This document shows positions 17,102-26,348 of a DNA stretch of 64,000 bases, in pieces (position 1 is the first letter of the stretch; the number at the start of each line of letters is the position of its first letter). Source of the DNA: Bacillus sp. (in: firmicutes) (GTDB lineage: Bacteria; Bacillota; Bacilli; Bacillales; Bacillaceae_J). The notes beneath the pieces are model-generated. The model ran no database searches and had not been told where the DNA came from. It saw only the letters and a list, made by a program, of their open reading frames with translations. Position numbers and translations under genes: made by a program. The stretch covers positions 62,001 through 126,000 of the forward strand of contig DUSF01000049.1 of assembly GCA_012842745.1 (NCBI GenBank), written 5' to 3'.

Positions 17102-19616
17102 ATTGGTTACCATGGCAGTGTTTGAATTTCTTGCCGCTACCGCATGGGCATGGGTCGTTGCGGTTCGTTTCTTGGCGTTTGACGTACGGCTTTTTCTTTG
17201 TTTCCCCTTCACTGCTATCAGCTGGCTTGACTGCTTGGCCTTCGGCTACTTTTTGTCTTTGGAGATTGTTTCGAATTTGCGCCTTCATGATGTACTTTGC
17301 AACATCTTCTTCAATAGAAGCAATCATAGTTTCAAACATTGCAAAGCCTTCCAGTTGATATTCGCGCAATGGATCAATTTGACCGTATGCTCGTAAATGG
17401 ATGCCTTGGCGCAGCTGATCCATTGCATCAATGTGATCCATCCACTTCGAGTCTACAGAACGCAATACGATAACCTTTTCAAATTCCCGCATTTGTTCTG
17501 GCGACAGCTCGGCTTCTTTTTCATCATAATCGCGTTTAACACGCTCAAAGATTATTTCTTCAACTTCTTCAGGCTCTTTCCCTTTAATGTCGGCTTCTGT
17601 TAAGTTGCCTTCATCTAATAGATGACCTTCTGCATAACTTACAATACCTTTGTAATCCCACTCCTCCGGTAAAGCATCCTTTGGCATGTGGACGTCAATA
17701 CTACGAGCAATCGTTGAACGAATCATTCTTTCAACAACTTCACGGAGATTTTCGGCATCTAGTACTTCATAGCGCTGCTTGTATATGATATCACGCTGCT
17801 GGCGCAGTACATCATCATATTGCAGCAATGTTTTACGTGCATCAAAGTTATTCCCCTCAACACGCTTTTGTGCCGATTCTACTGCTTTTGTCACAAGCTT
17901 GCTTTCAATCGGCTGGCTATCATCCATACCAAGGCGATCCATCATCGCTCTCATATTATCAGAGCCAAAACGGCGCATTAATTCATCTTCCATTGATAAA
18001 TAAAACTGAGTTATACCTGGGTCACCTTGACGGCCTGAACGTCCACGAAGCTGATTATCAATCCGCCTGCTTTCATGGCGTTCAGTTCCGATAACAGCTA
18101 AACCACCACTCTCTAACACACCTTCACCAAGCTTAATGTCTGTACCACGACCAGCCATGTTCGTAGCAATCGTAACCGCCCCAGGCTGACCAGCATTTTC
18201 AATAATTTCAGCTTCTCTTTCATGGTTCTTCGCATTTAAAACATGGTGACGAATTCCTTTTTTCTTCAACAATTGCGAAATTAATTCAGATGTATCAACA
18301 TTTACTGTACCAACAAGCACAGGTTGACCTGTTTGATGACGGACAGCAATATCCTCAACAACCGCATTAAACTTGCCACCAATTGTTTTATAAATTAAAT
18401 CTGGGCGGTCATCACGCGCAATCGGTTTATTCGTTGGAATCGCAATAACTTGCATATTGTAAATATTACGAAATTCCTCTTCTTCCGTTTTCGCCGTACC
18501 AGTCATCCCCGAAAGCTTTTCGTACATCCGGAAATAGTTCTGGAACGTTGTTGTTGCTAGTGTCATGCTTTCATTTTGAATCTTCAGGCCCTCTTTTGCT
18601 TCAATTGCTTGGTGCAAGCCTTCACTATAGCGGCGCCCTTTCATCAAACGACCGGTAAATTGATCGACAATAACAACTTCCTCATCTTGGACAACATAGT
18701 CCTCATCACGATGCATACTGGCATGTGCCTTCAATGCTTGGTCGATATGATGAACGAGCTGAACATTAGCTAAGTCAAATAAATTTTCAACTTTAAAGGC
18801 CTCTTCAGCTTTTTCCATCCCTTCCTCAGTAAGCTGTACACCCTTTGTTTTCACATCATACTTATAATCGACATCCTGCTTTAATGTCCTAACAAAAGTG
18901 TCAGCGGTAAGATAGAGTGATGCAGACTTTTTCGCTGTCCCGGAAATAATCAACGGCGTACGTGCTTCGTCAATTAAAATCGAGTCAACCTCGTCAATAA
19001 TGGCATAGTGAAGCGGCCTTTGAACCATATGCTCTTTATAAAGCACCATATTATCGCGCAAATAATCAAAGCCGAATTCATTATTTGTACCATATGTAAT
19101 ATCAGCATTATATGCTGTTTGTTTCTCTTCTTGTGACAGGCTATTTAAATTAAGCCCTACCGTTAAGCCTAAAAACTCATGAAGCTTCCCCATTTCGGTA
19201 GCATCACGACGCGCCAAATATTCGTTAACAGTTACAATATGAACGCCTTTACCAGTCAATGCATTTAAGTATGCAGGCATCGTCGAAACAAGCGTTTTAC
19301 CTTCCCCCGTTTTCATCTCGGAAATATTCCCTTCATGAAGAGAAATAGCTCCAATAATCTGCACCGGATAAGGACGCATCCCTAACACACGGACAGACGC
19401 TTCTCGCACTACTGCAAAAGCTTCTGGTAAAAGATCATCCAATGATTCGCCATTTTGATAACGAGCTTTAAATTCTTCCGTTTTTGCGCGAAGTTCGTCA
19501 TCTGACAGCTTTTGAACATCTGGCTCAAGTGATTCAATGTGATCAGCAATTTTTTGATATCGGTTTAAATAGCGTTGATTTACATCCCCAAAAACTTTCT
19601 TTAAGATTCCTAGCAT
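17100..19616 (-). CDS. secA: Preprotein translocase ATPase SecA
   Basis: Motor ATPase of the Sec pathway, 838 residues, full length. Walker A MKTGEGKT (Lys107), DEAD-type [13 protein letters not shown], the helicase-like motif [10 protein letters not shown] and a [13 protein letters not shown] motif are all present, as is the C-terminal SEC-C zinc-binding tail [18 protein letters not shown]. Gene order matches B. subtilis. Confidence 0.97.
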   Translation of the reverse strand: MLGILKKVFGDVNQRYLNRYQKIADHIESLEPDVQKLSDDELRAKTEEFKARYQNGESLDDLLPEAFAVVREASVRVLGMRPYPVQIIGAISLHEGNISEMKTGEGKTLVSTMPAYLNALTGKGVHIVTVNEYLARRDATEMGKLHEFLGLTVGLNLNSLSQEEKQTAYNADITYGTNNEFGFDYLRDNMVLYKEHMVQRPLHYAIIDEVDSILIDEARTPLIISGTAKKSASLYLTADTFVRTLKQDVDYKYDVKTKGVQLTEEGMEKAEEAFKVENLFDLANVQLVHHIDQALKAHASMHRDEDYVVQDEEVVIVDQFTGRLMKGRRYSEGLHQAIEAKEGLKIQNESMTLATTTFQNYFRMYEKLSGMTGTAKTEEEEFRNIYNMQVIAIPTNKPIARDDRPDLIYKTIGGKFNAVVEDIAVRHQTGQPVLVGTVNVDTSELISQLLKKKGIRHHVLNAKNHEREAEIIENAGQPGAVTIATNMAGRGTDIKLGEGVLESGGLAVIGTERHESRRIDNQLRGRSGRQGDPGITQFYLSMEDELMRRFGSDNMRAMMDRLGMDDSQPIESKLVTKAVESAQKRVEGNNFDARKTLLQYDDVLRQQRDIIYKQRYEVLDAENLREVVERMIRSTIARSIDVHMPKDALPEEWDYKGIVSYAEGHLLDEGNLTEADIKGKEPEEVEEIIFERVKRDYDEKEAELSPEQMREFEKVIVLRSVDSKWMDHIDAMDQLRQGIHLRAYGQIDPLREYQLEGFAMFETMIASIEEDVAKYIMKAQIRNNLQRQKVAEGQAVKPADSSEGETKKKPYVKRQETNRNDPCPCGSGKKFKHCHGNQ

Positions 19617-19788
19617 GTTTTACGCTCCCTCAAGAATAATAGAGTCCTACCCTTTATATTAACATTTTATTAAAAAGTATTACAACCGGTGGGTATTACG
19701 GAAAAACAATTGATTCTGTTGACATGAAAATAATATTTTCACAAAAAAAATAAGCCAAGAACAAGTTGAATAAGTTCCTGACCTTCTT

Positions 19789-20181
19789 TTATGCCTGTAA
19801 TTGTTTTTCCAGCTTTGCAATTTTACGTTCATTAAGTAGTATTTTTTCATGTGCTAATTCAATATCGGACTGTTGTATAGAAACGATTCCAGCAAGACTT
19901 GTCAACCTTCGATCAAATTTTATTTGATTATTTTTTATTTCTTTAACCTCGGAATCAAGAACTTTTACTGAATCGGCTAATTGGTGAAGCAATTCTTCAT
20001 GTTTGTCTAACCTAGTATTAACCTCATCTCTAAATTCAAGCATCTCTTGCTTGAATTCAAGCATTTCTTGTTTGAACTCTGTCATTTCTTGTTTGAATTC
20101 TGTCATTTCTTGTTTGAATTCGACAAACTCATTTCTAAAGTCTTGCAAAAACTCCATGATTTGCTTTGTTTCTTCGCCCAC
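19789..20181 (-). CDS. Small coiled-coil protein with heptad-like tandem repeats
   Basis: A protein of about 130 residues predicted to be almost wholly coiled coil. Near its start, seven-residue units of the form MTEFKQE are repeated four to five times (EFKQEMTEFKQEMLEFKQEM), matched by four 21-base tandem repeats in the DNA (about 20040-20123). A second coiled region ends the protein (ELAHEKILLNERKIAKLEKQ). The start is unsure: GTG at 20181 has GGTGGTGAG before it, while ATG at 20196 and an earlier start at 20235 lack ribosome sites. It has no membrane segment or known domain. Function unknown. Confidence 0.6.
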   Translation of the reverse strand: MGEETKQIMEFLQDFRNEFVEFKQEMTEFKQEMTEFKQEMLEFKQEMLEFRDEVNTRLDKHEELLHQLADSVKVLDSEVKEIKNNQIKFDRRLTSLAGIVSIQQSDIELAHEKILLNERKIAKLEKQLQA

Positions 20182-20370
20182 ATTTCTCACCACCATTCGT
20201 ATTATAGTTTTACCATATACCGCCGAAAATGTCACTTAAAAGTCTACTCCCATTCTTGGCTCGATTTTCTTATACTCATATGCCATTTCTATTATTTTTC
20301 TATCGATGTATATTGTCATTATAGCACGAAACAACCCAAAACACAAACATCCGTTCCTGTTATTCTTATT

Positions 20371-20402
20371 TAAAAGACGCAGCCAATATTGACTGCGTCC
20401 TC
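20371..20402 (-). terminator. Terminator of hpf
   Basis: GACGCAG and CTGCGTC form the stem around an AATATT-containing loop, with TTTTAAAT after it on the minus strand, 20 bases after the hpf stop. Confidence 0.85.
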
Positions 20403-20420
20403 AGATAACGGTTTTAAACA

Positions 20421-20972
20421 TTATTGAGCTTCAATTAAACCGTATTTGCCATCATTGCGACGGTAAACAACGTTTGTGCTGTTTGTTTCAGCATTAACAA
20501 ATACAAAGAAATTATGACCTAACATGTTCATTTGCAGAATAGCTTCTTCTGAATCCATTGGTTTTAGGTCAAAGCGCTTGTTACGAACAACTTCAAAATC
20601 TTCGTCATTGTGATCGTCATATACACCACCATTTACATTCTCTACAAAACCGTATCTTGGTGACTCTTCAGATTGGCGGAGCTTGCGGTTTACTTTTGTT
20701 TTATGCTTGCGAATTTGACGCTCTAGCTTGTTCACAACAAGGTCAACTGCCGCATACATATCAACATGACTTTCCTCTGCACGAAGCAAAAGATTTGTCA
20801 TTGGAATTGTAACTTCAATTTTCTGCTCGCTATTATATACACTTAAATTAACGTTAACATCAGACGTTGGTGTTTGCTCAAAATACTTCTCTAGCTTGCC
20901 AATCTTTTTCTCCACATATTCTCTAATTGCTGGAGTAACTGTGATGTTTTCGCCTCGAACGTTGTATTTCAT
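20421..20972 (-). CDS. hpf: Long-form ribosome hibernation promoting factor
   Basis: Binds the 30S subunit and dimerises 70S ribosomes to inactive 100S particles in stationary phase or stress. The 183 residues comprise the N-terminal S30AE domain (1-100, MKYNVRGENITVTPAIREYV) and the C-terminal dimerisation domain (about 125-183, RFDLKPMDSEEAILQMNMLG and FVFVNAETNSTNVVYRRNDG). AAGGAGG precedes the ATG. A sigma-B-like promoter is visible upstream (21019-21044), consistent with stress control known for B. subtilis yvyD/hpf. Confidence 0.95.
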   Translation of the reverse strand: MKYNVRGENITVTPAIREYVEKKIGKLEKYFEQTPTSDVNVNLSVYNSEQKIEVTIPMTNLLLRAEESHVDMYAAVDLVVNKLERQIRKHKTKVNRKLRQSEESPRYGFVENVNGGVYDDHNDEDFEVVRNKRFDLKPMDSEEAILQMNMLGHNFFVFVNAETNSTNVVYRRNDGKYGLIEAQ

Positions 20973-21018
20973 AGTGGATACCCCTCCTTGATTTGTGCTA
21001 TGTTATTATATTTCTATT

Positions 21019-21044
21019 TTACCCTATCTAATTCCTGCTGAAAC
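21019..21044 (-). promoter_or_regulatory. Sigma-B-type promoter of hpf
   Basis: The minus strand reads GTTTCA, 14 bases, GGGTAA, a close match to the Bacillus sigma-B pattern GTTTAA-N12-15-GGGTAT, about 45 bases before the hpf start. Confidence 0.65.
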
Positions 21045-21096
21045 AGTAAAAATTTCAAACTTCTTGGAGAAATGTGTAAGTTTTGTGACACGTTAC

Positions 21097-21447
21097 TTAC
21101 TTTTTTTTATCTAAAAACATCCCATCAATCGAAACATTTTCATAAGGTTCAGCATACTCGTTATTCTTTTTCTTTTTTAATTGTAGTACTTGCAAATCTT
21201 TTTTTATCATATTCTGTTGTTCAAGCATAATACCATATATATTTTTTTCTAAATTCACTAATTGCTGCTTTACATTTTCATCCAGCTTATTTGATAAGTC
21301 AGGTAGTGACTTCAAAATTTGTTCCCGTTCTCCTAATAAATCATGAATAGATTGAATATAATCTTCACGGCCCTCATTTGGCAACCCTGCTTCGAGAATA
21401 CTTGCTAATTGGTTCGTTTTTTGAATAAATTTCACTAGTTGTTCCAC
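21097..21447 (-). CDS. fliT: Flagellar chaperone FliT
   Basis: Short, mostly helical protein of 116 residues in the fliT position after fliS, expected to bind the filament cap protein FliD before export. It begins with GTG overlapping the fliS stop by one base (TAGTG), so translation is coupled. The sequence is divergent; the call rests largely on size, helical content and position. Confidence 0.8.
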   Translation of the reverse strand: MEQLVKFIQKTNQLASILEAGLPNEGREDYIQSIHDLLGEREQILKSLPDLSNKLDENVKQQLVNLEKNIYGIMLEQQNMIKKDLQVLQLKKKKNNEYAEPYENVSIDGMFLDKKK

Positions 21448-21848
21448 TAAGCTTGTCCACTCCCAGCATATTGCTGTTTTCTAGTGATTTGGATAACTTC
21501 TTTCCAAGCATCACGAAATTCAGTAATATATCCTTCCACTTCATCTAATATTTCAACGCTATTGTCAGTGTTTGCTTCAATTAACCTTCTGTACATATAG
21601 TCGTACATTTGCATCATATTTTTAGATACTTCCACATCCATATTTAAGGTAACCATTAGTTCATTAATAACACTTTGGGCTTTTAGAAGATTTTCATGGC
21701 GTTGTTCAATGTTTCCTTGTTTAATAGCTGCTTTACCTTGTTTAATAAATTTTAGACAGCCATTATAGAGCATCAATGTCAATTCTCCAGGCGAAGCCGT
21801 ATTCACTGAGTTTTGCTTATATTGTTGGTATGGTTGATTCATAGACAT
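21447..21848 (-). CDS. fliS: Flagellin export chaperone FliS
   Basis: Cytoplasmic chaperone that keeps flagellin unpolymerised; in Bacillus it also takes part in the FliW-CsrA loop. The 133 residues have the FliS signature: YQQYKQNSVNTASPGELTLM, LYNGCLKFIKQGKAAI, and a helical end with YMYRRLIEANTDNSVEILDE. Its flagellin partner gene is not in the window. Confidence 0.95.
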   Translation of the reverse strand: MSMNQPYQQYKQNSVNTASPGELTLMLYNGCLKFIKQGKAAIKQGNIEQRHENLLKAQSVINELMVTLNMDVEVSKNMMQMYDYMYRRLIEANTDNSVEILDEVEGYITEFRDAWKEVIQITRKQQYAGSGQA

Positions 21849-21918
21849 ATGCTACTCTCCCTTATTATTAAAATATGCAATTCTAAGCTGTAGTAAAAAC
21901 TAAGGTGCCGAGTTCACT

Positions 21919-23808
21919 TTATTTACTGTACATACTAGATAATTGTGCCATTAGCTGATTTGATTGGTCATTCATTCTTTGCATCGCTTTTTCCATGGAA
22001 TTGAATTGATTCCAATAGCGCTTTTCCATTTGCTTTAGTCGTTCTTCCCAGTTCGTCATATCGGCTTTAATTCTAAGCAAATCTTTTCCCATCGAATAAC
22101 CGTGTTCTGTTTTATACGAATTTCCTGCTTTTTCTTCAACTTTCCTCATTGTATTATCGATTGATTCACGAAGACGGCGGGCTAGACCTAGTTCACCATA
22201 TCTCGATGAATCAGACTTTGATTTTGGGCTGTCTGCCATAAATAATTGATAAACAGCTTCAGGATTATCTTCAATTGCTGCTCGCAATTTATTTTCATCA
22301 ATTTCTAGCTTACCTCGTTCTAAATAATCCTTCGATGTTTTTATACCAATTTCAGAGAGTTGATTATAATCATTGTGTGTACGTGAGTCTGGTGTTGATT
22401 TAACCTCAGTATATAAATCTATGCGCATCGTCGATAATCCACTTGTTAACATGGAATCACGGCGAAGCAAACCGCTTTTCGCTTTTTCTTCCCACTGTTC
22501 AATTTCTTTATCCTTCATTCCAGCTTTTTGTTCGTCTGACAGTGGTGTGAAGGTGCGAAAACGCTCTTCCGTAAGCTTTCCGTTTATTTTTTCAATCATT
22601 TCATTATACTTGTTAACGAAGTCTTTAATTGTTTGCACGATGGCATCGGTGTCGGTGCTTGTATTGATTGTTGTATATTCTCCATCCGCCATATCCTTTT
22701 TTAATGTAAAAGTAACACCGTTCATTGTGAATGTGTTCGACTTGCGGGATGTTTCCAAACCATTAATTGTAAACGTGTTATCTGTTCCACCTGTTTCAGT
22801 ACCAACTTTTAAGACATCTGTAAATAAGGTAGCATCCCCATCTCGACTAACAATCTTTCCATCTGCATCTCTGTTAATATTGAGAAATGACATTTCTACG
22901 CCATTTTCATTAAAATTACCTGTTTGTTTTCTGGATATTGAAACTTTATCAGAGCCTTCATCATAAAACGCACTTACCCCAGCACTTGAAGCGTTGATTG
23001 TATCAAACATTTGATTCAAGCTTTTTGCACCATCTATTTTAAAATCGGTGTATTGGGCTTCCCCTTTATCATTATATGTTTTGATAGAAAACTCGAGGTA
23101 ACTTTGTTTAAAGCTGACACTAAAAGTTTGGTCAGCATCTAGCATCCTTCCAAACGTCATTTTTCCAGTATTAGTATCTATATAAACTTCATTTGCACCT
23201 AATGTATCTATATCAAAATTTTCTTCGGTTATAACACTAAATTGAGTATCAATTCCTTCAACTTTAACCGTAATTGCAGATGGCAAATCCGAGATAGCAC
23301 CTTTTGATAATTGGAATTCTTTTGCGCCACCTTCACCGACACCGAAATTATCTTTTGTAGCAAATTTATCTTGTTTCCACTCAAATCCTGTATTAACTTT
23401 ATCTTTCTGTGACCACAAACTTTTCGTTGGATCTAACTTACCGTTACCAGCATCACTAATTGCATCAGTGCTCACCCGTCTAGCAGCGGTAGCCAACTTC
23501 ACATTTTCGATCTTATAAGCTATATTCCCAGCTTCAGCATTTGCCGTCGCTGTCACATATTGGTCGTTTGACGTCGTTGCTTTTCTTTTCAGCATATTGG
23601 ATTGACGCCAAATCCCATCAAAAATAAATTCGTCAAATTCCTTCATCAATTTATTCATGTCACGATAACTATCGCGTTGCCATTCAAGTACTTGCTTTTT
23701 TTGCATTAAGCGGTCTAAGGGCAACCTTTGCGCTCTCATCATTGACTCTACTATAGATTGGGTATCCATTCCACTTGCTAACCCACTAAAACGAATGCCA
23801 TCTACCAT
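21919..23808 (-). CDS. fliD: Flagellar filament cap protein FliD (HAP2)
   Basis: Caps the growing filament and aids flagellin folding outside the cell. At 629 residues it is longer than the roughly 500-residue B. subtilis protein; the extra length lies in the central outer-surface domains. The N-terminal FliD_N region (IRFSGLASGMDTQSIVESMM) and C-terminal coiled region (WEERLKQMEKRYWNQFNSME, then LMAQLSSMYSK) are intact. It is followed by fliS and fliT in one operon. The central part could be a glycosylation target, but that is speculation. Confidence 0.94.
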   Translation of the reverse strand: MVDGIRFSGLASGMDTQSIVESMMRAQRLPLDRLMQKKQVLEWQRDSYRDMNKLMKEFDEFIFDGIWRQSNMLKRKATTSNDQYVTATANAEAGNIAYKIENVKLATAARRVSTDAISDAGNGKLDPTKSLWSQKDKVNTGFEWKQDKFATKDNFGVGEGGAKEFQLSKGAISDLPSAITVKVEGIDTQFSVITEENFDIDTLGANEVYIDTNTGKMTFGRMLDADQTFSVSFKQSYLEFSIKTYNDKGEAQYTDFKIDGAKSLNQMFDTINASSAGVSAFYDEGSDKVSISRKQTGNFNENGVEMSFLNINRDADGKIVSRDGDATLFTDVLKVGTETGGTDNTFTINGLETSRKSNTFTMNGVTFTLKKDMADGEYTTINTSTDTDAIVQTIKDFVNKYNEMIEKINGKLTEERFRTFTPLSDEQKAGMKDKEIEQWEEKAKSGLLRRDSMLTSGLSTMRIDLYTEVKSTPDSRTHNDYNQLSEIGIKTSKDYLERGKLEIDENKLRAAIEDNPEAVYQLFMADSPKSKSDSSRYGELGLARRLRESIDNTMRKVEEKAGNSYKTEHGYSMGKDLLRIKADMTNWEERLKQMEKRYWNQFNSMEKAMQRMNDQSNQLMAQLSSMYSK

Positions 23809-23824
23809 TTAACTCCATCTCCCT

Positions 23825-24217
23825 CTATAACTTTTTGTCGATAAATAAACCTAAGTATTCTGTCATTTTTGCATACATGTCTAGCAATTCTTTTGAAGGA
23901 ATTTCACGAATTACTTTTTTAGTTTCCTGGTCAACAACCTCAACATAATATCGATCCAATTCTTCATGTACTTTAAAATTCAACGACGTAAATGTTGGCT
24001 TTAAAAATTCGTTCAAGCCGTTTACAACATTTTTTAAATCCTCTTTTGTTAGTTCCTGCTGTAGCTTTTCTTTTTCTTGTCTCTCTTGATTTATTTTTTG
24101 TAATTCTTGTTGCTCATTAACATTTAGTTCTAGTGTTTTTTTTGTTTCAAGCTCCTGCTTGGGGCTTGATTGTAATTGCATTTGTGAACTACTACCGTCA
24201 ATTTTCATATCAAACAA
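23825..24217 (-). CDS. flaG: FlaG/YvyC-family flagellar protein
   Basis: A 130-residue protein with a Gln/Glu/Lys-rich low-complexity first half (about 20-65) and a conserved C-terminal FlaG domain: LKFKVHEEL-like FKVHEELDRYYVEVVD, VIREIPSKELLDMYAKM, LGLFIDKKL. FlaG proteins influence filament length. It is the first gene before fliD, 16 bases upstream, as in B. subtilis, where hag lies next to it; here hag is missing from that place. Confidence 0.88.
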   Translation of the reverse strand: MFDMKIDGSSSQMQLQSSPKQELETKKTLELNVNEQQELQKINQERQEKEKLQQELTKEDLKNVVNGLNEFLKPTFTSLNFKVHEELDRYYVEVVDQETKKVIREIPSKELLDMYAKMTEYLGLFIDKKL

Positions 24218-24241
24218 CTCCCCATCATATTCCTATGCTTT

Positions 24242-24269
24242 ATATCGGTTAATAAAAAAAATTTTACAT
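24242..24269 (-). promoter_or_regulatory. Candidate sigma-D-type promoter of flaG-fliD-fliS-fliT
   Basis: The minus strand has TAAA, 13 bases, ACCGATAT. The -10 part matches the motility sigma factor pattern GCCGATAT well, but the spacing is about two bases shorter than the usual 15. Confidence 0.4.
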
Positions 24270-24353
24270 TAGAAAAACACGCAATTTGCCAAAATAGCAA
24301 ATTGCGATGTATTTTCTTATACTGATATCCTATAAAAAGTTATATATCAGTAT
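24266..24353. repeat. Repeated hairpin element, copy 2, with a second inverted repeat
   Basis: The block 24266-24323 repeats the element at 12134-12192 (AGAAAAACACGC, ATTTGC, TAGCAAAT, GCGATGT, TTTTCTTATACT). One stem pair is changed on both sides (CGCCATTTG/CAAATGGCG becomes CGCAATTTG/CAAATTGCG). It is joined to a second perfect inverted repeat, ATACTGATAT and ATATCAGTAT (24319-24353). It may be the terminator left over from a gene that once ended here. Confidence 0.7.
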
Positions 24354-24447
24354 AAAAAATGGAAGTTTGATTTAGGAGGCGATAATGAATGGAAGTTTTT
24401 TTGAGATATTGTATACTTAGTATTAGGAAACAATGGAGGTGTGTACA

Positions 24448-25014
24448 ATGTCAAATAAAAAAACGAAAGTAAACGAGGAGCTAGATCCATATGATTATCA
24501 AGAAGAACGCTATGAATTGATTGAAGGAATCCGCTATGATATACAAGCAGCACCAATGATTAGGCACCAGCAATTAGTCACTTATTTTTGGAGATGTTTT
24601 GAAGATTTGTGTGCGCCTGAGGGACTAGTGCTTACCTCGCCGATTGATGTCAAATTTGATGAGGATAATGAATTCCAGCCTGATGTCGTTTACATAATGA
24701 ACGAAAATCTTCATATTGTCACCGAAAAAAAGATTATTGGCACCCCTGACATCATCATTGAAATCCTATCACCAAGTACAAGCTACAATGACAAAATCCG
24801 CAAAAAAAGAGTGTACGAACGGTTTGGTGTAAAAGAATATTGGATTGTTGACCCCGTTCATTTGTATGTTGACCAATTTGTTCTTACCAACAAAAAATAC
24901 TTCCTTGCGAACACCTACGGTTCTAAAGATGTTATCCGCTCAGAATTACTTTCCTGTATAAAAATCGACCTTGAAAGCATTTTTAGCAAATTATTAGTAT
25001 TTGACAAGGATTAA
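24448..25014 (+). CDS. Uma2-family (DUF820) PD-(D/E)xK nuclease-like protein
   Basis: A 188-residue protein of the Uma2 family, a restriction-endonuclease-fold group of unknown role. Visible core: ERYELIEGIRYDI at the start, FQPDVVYI, PDIIIEILSPSTSYNDKIRK, then KKRVYERFGVKEYWIVDP, which supply the Asp, Glu and Lys of the fold. The start is the ATG at 24448, with GGAGGTG before it; an in-frame ATG at 24433 overlaps this ribosome site. It is the only large plus-strand gene between flaG and the island, so it looks like an insertion at the junction. Confidence 0.82.
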   Translation: MSNKKTKVNEELDPYDYQEERYELIEGIRYDIQAAPMIRHQQLVTYFWRCFEDLCAPEGLVLTSPIDVKFDEDNEFQPDVVYIMNENLHIVTEKKIIGTPDIIIEILSPSTSYNDKIRKKRVYERFGVKEYWIVDPVHLYVDQFVLTNKKYFLANTYGSKDVIRSELLSCIKIDLESIFSKLLVFDKD

Positions 25015-25026
25015 GGCTGGAAGGGA

Positions 25027-25058
25027 GGGACACGGTGACAGGACAAGTCCGTTGTCCC
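25027..25058. repeat. GGGACACGG repeat, site 1
   Basis: GGGACACGGTGACAGG is followed by a TGTCCC arm that pairs with its first six bases. It lies between the convergent Uma2 and pseC genes. Related sequences lie at 27311-27328, 27511-27528 and 28596-28667. Confidence 0.65.
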
Positions 25059-25077
25059 GCCCTATCATTTTGTCCTA

Positions 25078-26259
25078 TTACTTCGTATAATACCGAACTA
25101 CCTTCGATATAGCCTCAACAACAGACATAACATCTTCTTCTGTCATTTTTGGAAACAATGGAATCGTTAACGCAGTTTCATACCATTTCTCTGCAATTGG
25201 GCACAATCCTTTTTCGTAACCTAGTCTTTGGTAGTATGGATGGAAATAAACAGGCAAATAGTGAACATGTACACCGATATTTTCAGCACGCAATGCCTCA
25301 AAAATTTCCCTTCTGCTTACTTGAAGTTTTTCTAACTCAAGACATAACATATACAAATGCCAACTAGAGTTTGTTCCTTCTAATTGAGTAGGAATTTTTA
25401 CACCATTTAAGTTTGTAAACTCCTGATTGTAAATTCCCGCTATTTCCCTTCTTCTTTCTACAAACTCATCTAGCTTTCGCAATTGCGATATACCTAATGC
25501 TGCTTGTAAGTCAGTCATTCGATAGTTATAACCTAAATCAACCATTTCATAATACCAAGGACCTTCGTCCTTTGATAAATTATAATTGCGAATGCCATGG
25601 GAACGGAATAATCGAAGTTTTTCTGCATAGTCTTCTGAATTTGTAGCAATTATTCCACCCTCACCTGTTGTAATATGCTTAACAGGGTGGAAGCTGAACA
25701 TCGTCATGTCTGCCTTTGTTCCTACTTTATAACCTTTATAGGTAGCACCTAAAGAATGGGCGGCATCTTCAATGATTACTAGATTATGTTCCTTTGCAAT
25801 TTCACATATCGTATCTAAATCAACAGGCTGCCCAGTAAAGTCCACAGGAATAATCGCCTTTGTATTTGGTGTAATCGCGTCCTTAATTTTTTCAGGAGAT
25901 ATAGTATAGGTTTCTTCATCAATATCAACAAAAACCGGCTTTCCCCCGCAATAAAGAACACAGTTGCTGCTTGCCGCAAACGTAATCGGTGTTGTAATTA
26001 CCTCATCCCCTTGGCTAATTCCTGCTGCAAAACAAGCTCCATGCAGGGCAGCCGTGCCATTAGCAAAAGCAACAGCATATTTTGCACCAACATAATCTGC
26101 CACCGCTTGTTCAAATTCTACGATTTTAGGTCCTTGGGTAATAAACGGACTTTTTAATGTTTCCAAGACTACTTGAATGTCCTCTTCATCAATCCATTGC
26201 TGTCCATAAGAAAGATACGTATCGCGGACTGGCTTTCCGCCATAGATTGCAAGTGTCAT
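25078..26259 (-). CDS. pseC: UDP-4-keto-sugar aminotransferase, PseC-like
   Basis: PLP-dependent DegT/DnrJ/EryC1/StrS aminotransferase that would add the 4-amino group in CMP-pseudaminic acid synthesis. The PLP Lys is expected at 194 in SFHPVKHITTGEGG; EDAAHSLGA is the cofactor-ring segment. The first residues (MTLAIYGGKPVRDTYLSYGQ) and the YYEMVDLGYNYRMTDLQAAL motif match PseC. The ATG at 26259 fits the AAGGGGG site (8 bases) better than the ATG two codons upstream. The neighbouring PseI, PseG, PseF and PseH genes support this role over other aminosugar pathways. Confidence 0.87.
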   Translation of the reverse strand: MTLAIYGGKPVRDTYLSYGQQWIDEEDIQVVLETLKSPFITQGPKIVEFEQAVADYVGAKYAVAFANGTAALHGACFAAGISQGDEVITTPITFAASSNCVLYCGGKPVFVDIDEETYTISPEKIKDAITPNTKAIIPVDFTGQPVDLDTICEIAKEHNLVIIEDAAHSLGATYKGYKVGTKADMTMFSFHPVKHITTGEGGIIATNSEDYAEKLRLFRSHGIRNYNLSKDEGPWYYEMVDLGYNYRMTDLQAALGISQLRKLDEFVERRREIAGIYNQEFTNLNGVKIPTQLEGTNSSWHLYMLCLELEKLQVSRREIFEALRAENIGVHVHYLPVYFHPYYQRLGYEKGLCPIAEKWYETALTIPLFPKMTEEDVMSVVEAISKVVRYYTK

Positions 26260-26348
26260 CGCCATTTCCCCCTTATTAAACAAAACTTTACGATAAAAAT
26301 TGGCGGTCTCGATGCCTTTTTAGTAGTTGGAGAGGAAAAAACCACCTC

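Noticed and set aside
20040-20123. Tandem 21-base repeats as a CRISPR array
   Set aside because: Repeats are contiguous without spacers and are in frame in a protein.
20003-20373. Plus-strand frames with repeated CLNSVIS-type units
   Set aside because: They are the reverse reading of the 21-base repeats in the minus-strand coiled-coil gene and have no ribosome site.
24347-24556. Minus-strand frame upstream of the Uma2 gene
   Set aside because: It overlaps the Uma2 start in antisense, has no ribosome site, and shows no conserved features.
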